Shown here: positions 19,096 to 27,396 of the stretch, in pieces
How positions within the stretch are numbered: position 1 is the first letter of the stretch
Layout: every line of letters starts with the position of its first letter
Assembly (NCBI RefSeq): GCF_020447105.2
Contig: NZ_CP096184.1
Location: forward strand, 2,356,001-2,420,000
DNA length: 64,000 nucleotides
DNA from: Demequina sp. TMPB413
GTDB taxonomy: Bacteria > Actinomycetota > Actinomycetes > Actinomycetales > Demequinaceae
Reading direction: 5' to 3'
Made by a program: the position numbers and the translations under genes
Notes under the pieces: generated by a model
Told to the model about the DNA's origin: nothing
Database searches by the model: none
The model's input: the letters and a program-made list of their open reading frames with translations, nothing else

Positions 19096-19122
19096 GAGGC
19101 ACTCCTTGGCGCTGAGTCAGGT

Positions 19123-20094
19123 CTAGGAACGAGAAAGCACTCGGCGCAACCAGGCCGTCCGCGCCGCTCGTGCATCGCGAGCCATGCGCGCCCACGGCGC
19201 GAGGAAGTCGAACCCGTGTGCACCACCTGGCCACACGTGGAGTTCGGCGTCACCGCCCGCCGTCCAGATGGCGTCGGCAAAACTCACGCACTCGCTGCGG
19301 AAGGTTTCCGCCGATCCGACGTCGATGAAGGTCGGGGGCAGGCCGCGGTGATCGTCGCACGAGGCCGCCGATGCGTAGGGAGGCGGGGCGGTTTCCGAGG
19401 GGTCCTGCCCCAAGTAGGCCCGCCATCCGGTCGCGTTGGCCGTGCGATCCCACGAGCCGGTGCCTTCCATCTGCCTGGCGGACGGCGAGTCGCTCCTGTG
19501 ATCGAGCATGGGGCACATGAGCAGAAGACCCGCGAGGGGTGGGCCGTCGTGGTCTCTGGCATAAAGCGCCGCGGTCGCCGCGAGCCCCCCGCCAGCGCTC
19601 ACTCCAGATAAGACGATGCGTGAGCCATCGAGCAGCGGCGGCGCGTCGTCGCTGGCAAGCCACGCCAAGGCCGTGGTCGCGTCGTCAAGGGCGGCAGGGA
19701 AGGGATGCTCAGGGGCCAGGCGGTAGTCGACGACCACCAGCGCGCAACCGGCGTCGGCGACGCCTTGAAGCAGTCCGGGAGTGTCCGAGTCTGCCTGGCC
19801 AGCGATGAGGCCCCCGCCGTGCAGGTGAAGCAACACCGGCAGCGGTCGTCGCGCATCCACCGGCGTATAGACGACGACGGAAAGCCCAGTGCCGTCCGAC
19901 GGCCTTGTCACGGTGCGCTCTTCCCGTGCAAAGGCGCCGTGCATGGTCAGCTCGGCCATCGAGAACGGTGCGGCGAGCGCTCGCACGTGTGGGATATCGG
20001 CGTCGGTCATGCCGGTCACCACGGCGTCGCCGTATTCATCAAGGGCTCTCGCGACCGCCGCGTCGAACGGCGGCCGCGCTGTCACATCGGTCAT
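19123..20094 (-). CDS. Alpha/beta hydrolase, HSL-type acetyl-esterase
   Basis: A 323-residue cytoplasmic esterase of the hormone-sensitive-lipase/acetyl-esterase family. The oxyanion motif HLHGGGLIAG, nucleophile elbow GVSAGGGLAATA, acid residue near TFIDVGSAETFRSE and catalytic histidine in GGAHGFD are all present. No signal peptide. Its ATG overlaps the stop of the upstream permease gene (ATGA), so it is translationally coupled to sugar import; this implies it acts on the imported compound, for example removing acetyl or other acyl groups before phosphorolysis. That role is inference from context. Confidence 0.87.
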   Translation of the reverse strand: MTDVTARPPFDAAVARALDEYGDAVVTGMTDADIPHVRALAAPFSMAELTMHGAFAREERTVTRPSDGTGLSVVVYTPVDARRPLPVLLHLHGGGLIAGQADSDTPGLLQGVADAGCALVVVDYRLAPEHPFPAALDDATTALAWLASDDAPPLLDGSRIVLSGVSAGGGLAATAALYARDHDGPPLAGLLLMCPMLDHRSDSPSARQMEGTGSWDRTANATGWRAYLGQDPSETAPPPYASAASCDDHRGLPPTFIDVGSAETFRSECVSFADAIWTAGGDAELHVWPGGAHGFDFLAPWARMARDARAARTAWLRRVLSRS

Positions 20095-20915
20095 CCCTTG
20101 ACTGCACCTTGAAGGAGCGCGGCGACAAACTGGCGCTGGAAGGCGAGGAACACCAACAGCGTCGGCGTCAGGATCAGGAGCGACCCTGCACACAGCATTG
20201 GGATGTCCGTGCCCCACTGTCCCTGGAAGGCCCCAAGAGCACCCGCCATGGTGCGTTTGGTGGGGTCGTCTACCAACACGATGGCGAGTAGAAACTGGTT
20301 CCAGGTCCACAGGAACAGCAGAATCGCGAGCGAGGAGATCGCCGGCATCGACAACGGCACGTGCACTCGCCAGAAGAGCTGCCACGTGGATGCGCCGTCG
20401 ACCCTGGCGGCCTCTGAGAGGTCCTGGGGCATGTTGACAAAGTGCGCGCGCATCCACATCACGGCAAAGGGCATGAAGAGACCGAGCAGCGGCAGAATGA
20501 TCGCCCACTGCGTATTTAACAGGCCATATCCGCGGATCTGGTAGTACAGCGGCACGATGATTCCCTCGAAGGGAAGCGTCAGCCCCAACACAAAGATGAT
20601 GAAGAGCGTGCGACGGAACGGCACCTTGAGATGACCGAGCGCGAATCCGGCGAGCGTCGCGATGAGCACGGCGGCAGGAACGACGCCCAGCTCGATGAGA
20701 AAGCTCGACTTGAGCAACGCCGCCATGTTGGCCGCTTGGAAGGCGTTGCCAAAGTTTTCCCAGTGCGGGTCCTCTGGCCACTCGAGTCCCGCGGGGTAGG
20801 TCCCGGGCTCGTGCAGTGCCGTCACAAAGAGGCTGACGAACGGAATGATCGTGATGAACATGACGAAGACGAGAAGGCCACGTCCGAGCCACAGCTCGCG
20901 GGCAGAGGTTTTCAC
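20091..20915 (-). CDS. Sugar ABC transporter permease, MalG type
   Basis: A 274-residue inner-membrane permease of the carbohydrate uptake CUT1 family. It has six hydrophobic segments and the EAA loop EAARVDGASTWQLFWRVHVPLSMPAI, which contacts the ATPase. N-terminal RGLLVFVMFITIIPFVSLFVTAL is the first helix. GTG start overlapping the stop of the MalF-like gene (GTGA). No ATP-binding subunit is in the operon; as in many actinobacteria a shared MsiK-type ATPase encoded elsewhere is likely. Confidence 0.93.
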   Translation of the reverse strand: MKTSARELWLGRGLLVFVMFITIIPFVSLFVTALHEPGTYPAGLEWPEDPHWENFGNAFQAANMAALLKSSFLIELGVVPAAVLIATLAGFALGHLKVPFRRTLFIIFVLGLTLPFEGIIVPLYYQIRGYGLLNTQWAIILPLLGLFMPFAVMWMRAHFVNMPQDLSEAARVDGASTWQLFWRVHVPLSMPAISSLAILLFLWTWNQFLLAIVLVDDPTKRTMAGALGAFQGQWGTDIPMLCAGSLLILTPTLLVFLAFQRQFVAALLQGAVKG

Positions 20916-21886
20916 GATTCTTCCTTTCCGCGAGCGAGGCGATGGAGCGGCAACACGACGGCGAGCACGAGCACGGTCAGGGCGACGGCGAGCGCCGAGG
21001 CTTGACCGATCTCGCGTTGGAGGAACGCGAGGTAGTAGATCTCGAGTCCGGGCACCAGAGTGCTGTTTCCTGGCCCTCCTTGGGTCGAGATGTAGATGAT
21101 GTCGAAGCTTCTGAGCGCGCTAATCACCGTGATGGTGATGGCGACTCCAAGTTCTTGCCGCACGGCGGGAAAGGTCACCGCCATGAACTCCCGGACGGGC
21201 CCGGCGCCATCGAGGCGCACGGCCTCGTAAAGCGCGGGGTCGATCTTGGTCATGCCCGCGAGGAGCAGCAGCATGCACAGGCCGAGTGAGACCCATGCGC
21301 CGATGACGCCGACGGCGGGGAGGGCTGTGTCGAAGTCCCCCAGCCATGCGCGGGTGACGTCGCCAAGGCCGATCAGCCTGAAGAACTGGTTGACAGCGCC
21401 ATCGGTAGCCATCAGCCAGGTCCACATGATGCCTGCCGCGACCAGCGGAATGACCTGCGGGAGGAACAGCACGGTACGCGACACGAGCGCGAGGCGGCTC
21501 GTTCCGAACTTCCTGATCAGCGCAGCCGCAATCAGGCCGAGCGTGACGGGAACGAGCGAGAAGTAGAGGATGAGCTGGAAGGCGTTGAGGATGGAGCCGA
21601 AGAGTTCCTCGTCGGTGAAGAGCCGCGCATAGTTGTCGAAGCCGATCCACGTGGCTTGGGTGATCCCGTCCCACTCGTAGAACGAATACTGAATGGTCGC
21701 GCCGAGAGGGGTCAGTACGAACACCGCGTACACGATGGCGGCCGGTGCCACGAGCGCGAGACCTGGCAGCCCGCGGCGCAGGCGTCGCGCGCGGTCCGCG
21801 CGACGCCGGGCCTCGGGGGTGAGCGACGGCTCCGAGACGGACGGGCGGCGGTTGAGGCTGGTGCCCGTTCGCCTGGATGCAGTCAT
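20912..21886 (-). CDS. Sugar ABC transporter permease, MalF type
   Basis: A 324-residue CUT1 permease partnering the MalG-type gene. A 35-residue basic N-terminus precedes the first helix (GLALVAPAAIVYAVFVLTPLGATIQYSFYEWDG); the EAA loop reads EAVRLDGAGPVREFMAVTFPAVRQEL. The ATG at 21886 is chosen because upstream in-frame codons lie within the coding end of the binding-protein gene on the same strand; the gap to that gene is seven bases. Forms the heterodimeric membrane channel. Confidence 0.93.
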   Translation of the reverse strand: MTASRRTGTSLNRRPSVSEPSLTPEARRRADRARRLRRGLPGLALVAPAAIVYAVFVLTPLGATIQYSFYEWDGITQATWIGFDNYARLFTDEELFGSILNAFQLILYFSLVPVTLGLIAAALIRKFGTSRLALVSRTVLFLPQVIPLVAAGIMWTWLMATDGAVNQFFRLIGLGDVTRAWLGDFDTALPAVGVIGAWVSLGLCMLLLLAGMTKIDPALYEAVRLDGAGPVREFMAVTFPAVRQELGVAITITVISALRSFDIIYISTQGGPGNSTLVPGLEIYYLAFLQREIGQASALAVALTVLVLAVVLPLHRLARGKEES

Positions 21887-21893
21887 AGTGAAA

Positions 21894-23282
21894 TCAGCCG
21901 CCGATCTCGTCCTCGTAGCTGGCCTGGACAGAAGCGAGGAGGCCCTCTGGGGTCTGCTCACCAGCGAACATCTTCTGCAGGTTCGGCGTCCAGCCCTTGG
22001 CGTAGATCGCTCCCGTTGCGTTCGCGATGAAGTCCATCGCGCCGTTGTTCTCGCCAACGGTCGCACCGGCCGCGAGTGTCTGTGCGGTCACGGAGGCTGG
22101 GTCGATGTCAGGCATGAACGCGTCTGTCGGGCCCATGGGGTGCGATCCGCCGACCTCGATGTCGATGGTCCGCGCGGTCTCGTCGGTCGCGACCCAGTTG
22201 AGGAAGAACGCCGCGCAGTCAGGGCTCGCTGCGTTGGCCGAGATGCCGTAGGTCAAAGGCGCCGACATGGCTCCCAGTTGGCCTCCCTCTTCGAGCGGGG
22301 GCATCAGGAAGAATCCTGCGTTGCCAGGCATCTGGGCGTCGAGGTTGCCCGACTCCCAGTCGCCGTTAAAGATGAACAGCGACTCGCCGCCGATGAACCG
22401 GCTCATCATTTGCGAGTAGTCCATCGAGTTGATGTCATCCGCGAAGTAGCCTGCCTCGATCCAGCTGTTGAGGTGCTCGGTCGCTTCGAGGTTGGCCGGA
22501 GTGTCGATCGTCGCGCCCTCGCGCTGGTAGATCCACGAGTTGATCTCGCTGGGGTCGCCATAGGACGCCATCAGTGCCTGCAGAGGGAACGCGAGGCCTC
22601 CCGTGGCGCCGCCATTGAACTGCGCCATCGGCGTGATGCCTGCGTCCTTGGCTGCCTGCAAGTAGCCGTCGAACTCCTCAAGCGTCTTTGGTGCTTCGGT
22701 CATGCCGATCTGCGCCGCGAGCTCCTTGTTGTAGAACACGCCGGTCATGGAGAAGTTGATGCCCATGGCGTACAGGGGGCCGTCGCCACGCTGTCCGTCG
22801 GCGTTGACGCGCATCTGCTCGAGCTGCGAAGAGGGCCACTCGTCCCACCCAAAGGCTGCCGCGTATTCGTCGAGGTCGTACAGCAGCCCGTCCTTGGCGA
22901 GCTCGGAAACCTGAGGCAAGCGCATGAGGTCTGGCGGGGAGTCGACAAGAACGCGAGGCGCGTTCTGCGTGATCACGGCGAACTGGTCTTCACGGGTGTT
23001 GAACGTGACGTTGGGGAACTGCTTCTCGAACTCCGCCGTGAGCTCGTTGAACACAGGGAAGCCCGTCTCGACGTACGCCTCAAGCGTGACCGGATCGGCG
23101 CCGCAGGAGGGCGCATCGCCGGTCACTGGAGCGGCAACCGCGGTGGAGTCGACCGTCGGCTCGTCGTCTGTGGTTCCTGGCGGGGTGCAGGCCGCCATGG
23201 AGAGAGCGCCAGCGAGGCCGAGCGCGATAGCGGCAGGCCGCCTGGCACCCGCCGGATGGCTGGTCTTGGGAATGAAGGACAT
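21894..23282 (-). CDS. Sugar ABC transporter substrate-binding lipoprotein
   Basis: A 462-residue extracellular solute-binding protein family 1. The N-terminus has a basic stretch, a hydrophobic core and a lipobox ending LSMAAC, so it is predicted to be lipid-anchored on the outer face. The body shows the usual family pattern (VTLEAYVETGFPVFNELTAEFEKQFPNVTFNT; LFIFNGDWESGNL; PLTYGISANAASPDCAAFFLNWVATDE). It is the first gene of the five-gene operon and lies divergent to the LacI regulator, with a palindromic operator in the 165-base gap. Substrate is likely sucrose or a sucrose derivative given the last gene. Confidence 0.93.
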   Translation of the reverse strand: MSFIPKTSHPAGARRPAAIALGLAGALSMAACTPPGTTDDEPTVDSTAVAAPVTGDAPSCGADPVTLEAYVETGFPVFNELTAEFEKQFPNVTFNTREDQFAVITQNAPRVLVDSPPDLMRLPQVSELAKDGLLYDLDEYAAAFGWDEWPSSQLEQMRVNADGQRGDGPLYAMGINFSMTGVFYNKELAAQIGMTEAPKTLEEFDGYLQAAKDAGITPMAQFNGGATGGLAFPLQALMASYGDPSEINSWIYQREGATIDTPANLEATEHLNSWIEAGYFADDINSMDYSQMMSRFIGGESLFIFNGDWESGNLDAQMPGNAGFFLMPPLEEGGQLGAMSAPLTYGISANAASPDCAAFFLNWVATDETARTIDIEVGGSHPMGPTDAFMPDIDPASVTAQTLAAGATVGENNGAMDFIANATGAIYAKGWTPNLQKMFAGEQTPEGLLASVQASYEDEIGG

Positions 23283-23323
23283 CGTTGTCTCCCTTTTTCG
23301 AGGCTCACATGAAGTGATTGGCC

Positions 23324-23345
23324 GTTGCTAAATCGAACTAGCAAC
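23324..23345. promoter_or_regulatory. LacI-family operator palindrome
   Basis: A 22-bp palindrome with arms GTTGCTA and TAGCAAC around AATCGAAC; counting the central TCGA, nine of eleven base pairs match. The length and central CG are typical for LacI/GalR repressors. It lies 42 bases before the binding-protein ATG and overlaps the transcription start expected from the -35 box at 23373-23378, a classic repression position. Confidence 0.75.
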
Positions 23346-23348
23346 AAG

Positions 23349-23378
23349 AGATTCGCCCATCGGCATGCATAATGTCAA
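23349..23378 (-). promoter_or_regulatory. Candidate promoter of the sugar operon
   Basis: Minus-strand TTGACA (23373-23378) matches the -35 consensus fully; with an 18-base spacer the -10 is GAATCT (23349-23354), a weak match. The predicted start falls within the palindromic operator. Confidence 0.45.
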
Positions 23379-23447
23379 CTCAGGCAGGCGTCGATTCGGT
23401 CACAGTGATGTAACAGTTCTCGCCGCAGGGAGACCAAAGGAGGCCCA

Positions 23448-24509
23448 GTGGCAGCGAAGCGCGTGACGCTCGCCGACGTTGCGGCGGCCTCTGGCATCGC
23501 GGTCTCGACGGCCTCGCTCGTCCTCTCGGGCCGCGGCACCGACGTACGCATCTCTCAGACGGTCCAAGAGCGCGTCAAGGCCAAGGCCGTCGAGCTGGGG
23601 TATCGCCCCAACGCCATGTCCGTCGGCCTGCGCAAGGGTGTGACCAGCACGCTTGGCTTCGTGTCGGACTCCGTCGCCTCGTCTCGCCTCGCTGGCGACA
23701 TGATCAAGGGCGCCATCGAGGCCGCCAGGGACCGCGGCTTCATGGTGTTTGTCGCCGAGACGAGCGGAAACCTCACTCAAGAGCACTTGCTGCTTGACGC
23801 CATGTTCGACCGCCAGGTTGACGGGCTCATCCTCGCGTCAATGTTCACTCAGGAACGTGACATCCCGCCAGCGGTTGAGCGCACCCCGGCCGTGTTGCTC
23901 AACATCGGCCCCACCTCTGCAACCAACCTGCCAGTCGTGCTTCCCGACGAACATGAGGCTGGGCGCCAGGCCGCTCAAGCCCTTCTCGACGCCGGCCACC
24001 GCGACATTCACCTCGTGGGTGCGGGACTTGGACCGGAAGGGGTGCCTGCGCGTGCACTCGCTGGCGTCCAACGTCGGGCGGGAATCCTGAGCGTGATGGC
24101 CGAGCACGGGCTTGAACCTGCATCGGGGCATATCGCGCATCAGTGGTTGCCAAAAGAGGGCTGGCTCATTGTCAGCGAGCTGCTGAAGGACCACCAGCCT
24201 GGCGCACTGATCTGCTTCAACGACCGCCTCGCGATGGGCGCTTACCAAGCGCTCCAAGAACGAGGCTTGAGCATTCCCGAGGACGTGTCCGTGGTGTCCT
24301 TTGACGACGCGTCCATCGCCAGTTGGCTGCGACCGGGCCTTACGACCTTCGCCCTCCCTCACAGGAGCATGGGCAAGCGCGCAGCCGACTTGTTGATCAC
24401 CCAGATCGAGCTCGAGCGCGCTCAAGGATCGGCGACGTCTGAAGGAGGCACTCACCTCATTCCGATGCCGATGCGTGACCGGGAGTCGCTAGGGCCGCCC
24501 AGGGCGTGA
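23448..24509 (+). CDS. LacI-family transcriptional regulator
   Basis: A 353-residue repressor with the standard N-terminal helix-turn-helix and hinge (VTLADVAAASGIAVSTASLVLSGRGTDVRISQTVQERVKAKAVELGYRPNAMSVGLRKG), then a periplasmic-binding-protein-like effector domain (LGFVSDSVASSRLAGDMIKGAIEAARDRGFMV; LICFNDRLAMGAYQALQERGLSIPEDVSVVSFDD). GTG start with AAAGGAGG well placed. Divergent from the sugar ABC operon, which it most likely represses through the palindrome at 23324-23345, released by an imported sugar. Convergent with mcp1; the 13-base gap holds no terminator. Confidence 0.95.
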   Translation: MAAKRVTLADVAAASGIAVSTASLVLSGRGTDVRISQTVQERVKAKAVELGYRPNAMSVGLRKGVTSTLGFVSDSVASSRLAGDMIKGAIEAARDRGFMVFVAETSGNLTQEHLLLDAMFDRQVDGLILASMFTQERDIPPAVERTPAVLLNIGPTSATNLPVVLPDEHEAGRQAAQALLDAGHRDIHLVGAGLGPEGVPARALAGVQRRAGILSVMAEHGLEPASGHIAHQWLPKEGWLIVSELLKDHQPGALICFNDRLAMGAYQALQERGLSIPEDVSVVSFDDASIASWLRPGLTTFALPHRSMGKRAADLLITQIELERAQGSATSEGGTHLIPMPMRDRESLGPPRA

Positions 24510-24522
24510 GGCTCTCCAGCCG

Positions 24523-26133
24523 CTAGTACTGGAACATCTCCACCTTGGCCCGCAGATTGGCCGACAGTTCCGCCAACTCCGAAACCGACATGCCCATCTG
24601 CTCGAGCACGTTGGAGGCGTCGGAAGCGGACGATGCCACGGCCGAGATGTTGAGCGCGATATCGCCGGAGCCGGTCGCGGCCTCCGTCACGCCGCGGCTC
24701 ATCTCGTTGGTAGTCGCGGTCTGCTCCTCGACTGCGGAGGCGATCGTCATCTGGAAATCGTTGATCTCCTTCACGATGTCGGTGATCTCGGCAATGGCCT
24801 TGACGGCACTGCCCGTGTCCTGCTGGATCGCCTCGACACGCCGTGCCACATCTTCGGTGGCGCGTGCCGTCTCCTGAGCGAGGTCCTTGACCTCGCTCGC
24901 GACCACCGCGAAGCCCTTGCCGGCCTCGCCGGCTCGTGCCGCCTCGATGGTCGCGTTGAGCGCGAGCAGGTTCGTCTGTTCCGCAATGCCGGTGATGACC
25001 TTGACGACGTTGCCGATCTCTTGTGAGGACTCTCCCAGGCGGCGCACTTGCTCGTTGGTTGAGGCCGCCACTCCCGTGGCTTGAGACGCGATGCGCGCGG
25101 CCTCGTTGGCGTTGTGGGCAATCTCCTTGATGCTGGCGCCCATCTGCTCGGCGCCTGACGCGATCGCCTGGACGCTGCGGTTCACTTCTTGTGCAGCGGA
25201 AGCGACGACGTCGGCCTGCGCTGAGGTCTCGTGGGAACCGGCGGCCACCTGGCTGTTGGCCGCCGACAGTTCTTCCGCCGCGGCGGCCACCGTCTGCGCG
25301 GAGGCCACGACCTCGGCCATCGTCTCTCGCAACGATGTCTGAGCCGTCGCCAAGGCGAGCGCCATGTCGCCGATCTCGTCCCTCGATGTGACCTTGGCCG
25401 TCTGCGTGAGGTCCCCCTTGGCCATCGCCTCAAGCGAGGCGCTCACGGCCTTGGCGCCGTGGCCAATGCGGCGGGCGACTGCCCAACCGAGCACTGCCGC
25501 GCCAGCCGTGCCCACGACGACGAGCACGAGGACTAGGGTACGCACGGCGCTCGATCGGGCTGTATTCGCGTCTTCCTGAATCAGCAATTCGGCGTTGACG
25601 TCTTCCGTCAACTGGCCCACTGCTGCCACCAGGTCGGTTCCTGCAGCGCGGATACCACCTTCGCGCACCGACTTGAGCAAATCCAGGTCGTCGTCGATGG
25701 CGGCAGGAATGAACTCGTTGAGGATCCCGTCTTGGTATGCGATCCACTGAGTCTGAACAACGTCGAGTCCCTGGGGAGCGTGACCAAAAGTGGCCTCGTA
25801 GGAGGCGCCGAACTCCGCGAGCGCCGTGTCGAACCTCGCGTAGTTCTCGCGAAGCTTGACCAGTTGCTCCGGTCGGTCTTCAACGGGATATGAGGCTACG
25901 GTGCCCGCGCTTTGGCGGGCAGCCCACAGCACATTCTGCAGGTTGAGGATGCTCGCGCTCATCACTTCTTGATCCGTCACCATGTGGCGCGTCTCCGCGT
26001 CGATGCTTGCCATCTGGACCGATGCCACGGTTCCCACCACCACGAGTGCGAGCAGGCCGCCACCCACGGCGCTCAGAATCTGAGCGGTCAGGGACATGCG
26101 TGCCTTGCCGCGTAACTTCGAGACGTTCTTCAT
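24523..26133 (-). CDS. Methyl-accepting chemotaxis protein 1
   Basis: A 536-residue membrane chemoreceptor. TM1 spans about residues 15-38 ([21 protein letters not shown]), an extracytoplasmic ligand domain of about 160 residues is helical, TM2 is about 200-220, followed by a HAMP linker and the long signalling hairpin containing [32 protein letters not shown]. No C-terminal CheR/CheB tethering pentapeptide (it ends RAKVEMFQY). The ATG at 26133 is preceded by AGGAG at eight bases; the longer frame reaches into the tRNA and is rejected. It is a single-gene unit with its own FliA-type promoter, outside the main che operon. Confidence 0.93.
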   Translation of the reverse strand: MKNVSKLRGKARMSLTAQILSAVGGGLLALVVVGTVASVQMASIDAETRHMVTDQEVMSASILNLQNVLWAARQSAGTVASYPVEDRPEQLVKLRENYARFDTALAEFGASYEATFGHAPQGLDVVQTQWIAYQDGILNEFIPAAIDDDLDLLKSVREGGIRAAGTDLVAAVGQLTEDVNAELLIQEDANTARSSAVRTLVLVLVVVGTAGAAVLGWAVARRIGHGAKAVSASLEAMAKGDLTQTAKVTSRDEIGDMALALATAQTSLRETMAEVVASAQTVAAAAEELSAANSQVAAGSHETSAQADVVASAAQEVNRSVQAIASGAEQMGASIKEIAHNANEAARIASQATGVAASTNEQVRRLGESSQEIGNVVKVITGIAEQTNLLALNATIEAARAGEAGKGFAVVASEVKDLAQETARATEDVARRVEAIQQDTGSAVKAIAEITDIVKEINDFQMTIASAVEEQTATTNEMSRGVTEAATGSGDIALNISAVASSASDASNVLEQMGMSVSELAELSANLRAKVEMFQY

Positions 26134-26191
26134 GAGGGGTACTCCTGGCGGTGCTGTGAGGACGCCCAGGCGGATATCCTGCGCAACCTCA

Positions 26192-26219
26192 AGATCGTCC
26201 GAATGCCCCCCACGGTAAG
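26192..26219 (-). promoter_or_regulatory. FliA-type promoter of mcp1
   Basis: Minus-strand CTTA (26216-26219), 16 bases, GACGATCT (26192-26199). It matches the island consensus with one change in the -10 (GACGAT for GCCGAT) and the same spacer; about 52 bases of leader to the ATG are expected. Confidence 0.6.
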
Positions 26220-26259
26220 GAAATTGCCCCCAGTTTGGGGGGCACCTGTTTGGGGGGCA
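26204..26259. repeat. Cluster of four TGCCCCC(C) half-sites upstream of mcp1
   Basis: On the minus strand TGCCCCCCAAA occurs twice in direct orientation with a 15-base period (26249-26259 and 26234-26244). It is followed by TGGGGGCAA, part of the imperfect palindrome at 26226-26243, and by TGGGGGGCA at 26203-26211 inside the mcp1 promoter spacer. Similar palindromes occur at 47572-47588 and 61969-61985. Candidate binding site of a motility regulator. Confidence 0.55.
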
Positions 26260-26326
26260 TGCGGGGCGGCTGGCCAGACGAGACCAGGGCACCAAAGCAT
26301 CCGACACGAAGGGAGCGCACAAGAAA

Positions 26327-26348
26327 GGCCCCCGATTTCTCGGGGGCC
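26327..26348 (-). terminator. Terminator of tRNA-Leu
   Basis: Perfect 9-bp stem (26327-26335 with 26340-26348), loop of four, followed on the minus strand by TTTCTTG. It lies six bases after the tRNA CCA end. Confidence 0.8.
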
Positions 26349-26353
26349 CTCGT

Positions 26354-26439
26354 TGGTGCGCGAGGGGGGATTTGAACCCCCACGCCCTTTCGGACACTGG
26401 CACCTGAAGCCAGCGCGTCTGCCGTTCCGCCACTCGCGC
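26354..26439 (-). tRNA. tRNA-Leu (anticodon CAG)
   Basis: An 86-base cloverleaf on the minus strand. The acceptor stem GCGCGAG pairs 26358-26364 with 26433-26439, discriminator A at 26357, and the CCA end is encoded (26354-26356). The anticodon arm is CTGGC-TTCAGGT-GCCAG giving anticodon CAG. A long variable arm and the T arm GGGGGTTCAAATCCCCC are visible, as expected for a class II leucine tRNA. Confidence 0.97.
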
Positions 26440-26482
26440 GCGCCGGGAAAGCCTAACACGCAGCGCCTGCGCCCCACGAATG

Positions 26483-26510
26483 CTTACGACCAGCCCGCTG
26501 CTGCCGATGA
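26483..26510 (+). promoter_or_regulatory. FliA-type promoter of the VanY-type peptidase gene
   Basis: CTTA (26483-26486), 16 bases, GCCGATGA (26503-26510), then 30 bases to the GTG start with GAGAGGAG as ribosome-binding site. It is the plus-strand member of the island promoter set. Confidence 0.7.
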
Positions 26511-26540
26511 GAAGCGAGGACGATGCGAGAGGAGTGACGC

Positions 26541-27209
26541 GTGGAAGCCATCTCCGCACTAGGCCAGCGCGTGGAACAGATCCACACCCTCATCGCTTCA
26601 GTGACGCCAGGTGCGACGCCTTCAGCAGGCGCCCCCTACGCCACGGATCTGAGCCGATCCCTCGCGTCGTCCGCCAACTCGAGCCTGTTCTCGTCAGGCG
26701 TGTCCAACAACGGAGTGTTCACGGCTGGCACTTCTTTTGCCGACGTCCTCGCGGCCGTCTCACCATCGGGAACGACCAGTCTCGCGGCGGCCGCTTCAGA
26801 GCTCAATGCTCAAGGCATCCCGCGCTCGCTCGCCGGCTATGGCAACGGCAAGATTCCTGCCGACGCGCTTGCACCCCTCAACGGCTCGAGCGAACGCATG
26901 TGGGCGCCAGCCGCCGAGCGACTCAATGCCATGATCTCCGACGCCAAGGCGGCAGGCGTGTCCATCTCGGTCACCGATGGCTACCGCACCTACGACTCAC
27001 AAGTGCGCCTCGCCCAACAAAAGGGCCTCTACTCCCAAGGCGGCCTCGCCGCTGCTCCTGGCACCAGCGAGCATGGCTGGGGCCTCGCCGTTGACCTCGG
27101 CCTCAATCCCACGGCCCAAGCCTGGATGCGTCAGCACGCGCAAGACTACGGATTCGTTGAGAACGTACCCCGCGAGCCATGGCACTGGGAGTTCGTGCCC
27201 AAGGCGTGA
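26541..27209 (+). CDS. VanY-type D-alanyl-D-alanine carboxypeptidase, probably flagellum-associated
   Basis: A 222-residue M15B peptidase. The catalytic domain (about 95-222) shows [31 protein letters not shown], the zinc motif [12 protein letters not shown] and the second zinc histidine in PREPWHWEF. Such enzymes trim D-Ala from peptidoglycan stems. No Sec or Tat signal is present; instead the first 75 residues ([21 protein letters not shown], Ser/Ala/Gly-rich, then SFADVLAAV) resemble the N-termini of actinobacterial flagellar muramidases, suggesting export by the flagellar system. GTG start with a strong GAGAGGAG. Its promoter belongs to the flagellar set, which supports a role in making wall space for the rod or filament. 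Confidence 0.82.
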   Translation: MEAISALGQRVEQIHTLIASVTPGATPSAGAPYATDLSRSLASSANSSLFSSGVSNNGVFTAGTSFADVLAAVSPSGTTSLAAAASELNAQGIPRSLAGYGNGKIPADALAPLNGSSERMWAPAAERLNAMISDAKAAGVSISVTDGYRTYDSQVRLAQQKGLYSQGGLAAAPGTSEHGWGLAVDLGLNPTAQAWMRQHAQDYGFVENVPREPWHWEFVPKA

Positions 27210-27396
27210 CGCGTCGGCTCCCCCGGGACCGAGCACGAGACCCCGCGCCAGCGTCGTGCGTCCGCGCGGGCGCTCAGCCCCAGCGCCGTGCTCGCGCGGC
27301 CCCTCAACCCCGGCGTCGTGCATGCGCGCGAAAGAGCGGCGTGGAGCCTCTCAGCTGCCCCACGCCGCCCTTGTCTCCCCTTGAAGCAAGGGGAAA
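27210..27396. other. Convergent intergenic region with imperfect GC-rich repeats and a hairpin
   Basis: Between the peptidase and the CheC/X-like gene. From about 27238 to 27325 three imperfect GC-rich units share a CCCC...GCGYCGTGC...GCGCGG core. TCCCCTTG at 27376-27383 and CAAGGGGA at 27387-27394 form a perfect 8-bp hairpin with loop AAG just past the minus-strand stop codon, a plausible terminator for the che operon. No gene seen. Confidence 0.6.

Noticed and set aside
26134..26191. c-di-GMP riboswitch in the mcp1 leader
   Set aside because: The leader from the predicted start is about 52 bases, too short, and lacks the aptamer consensus.
26354..26439. Phage or island attachment site at tRNA-Leu
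   Set aside because: No integrase gene and no repeat of the tRNA 3' end was noticed in the window.
27238..27325. CRISPR-like array
   Set aside because: Units are imperfect, about 30 bases and directly adjacent, without distinct spacers or cas genes.
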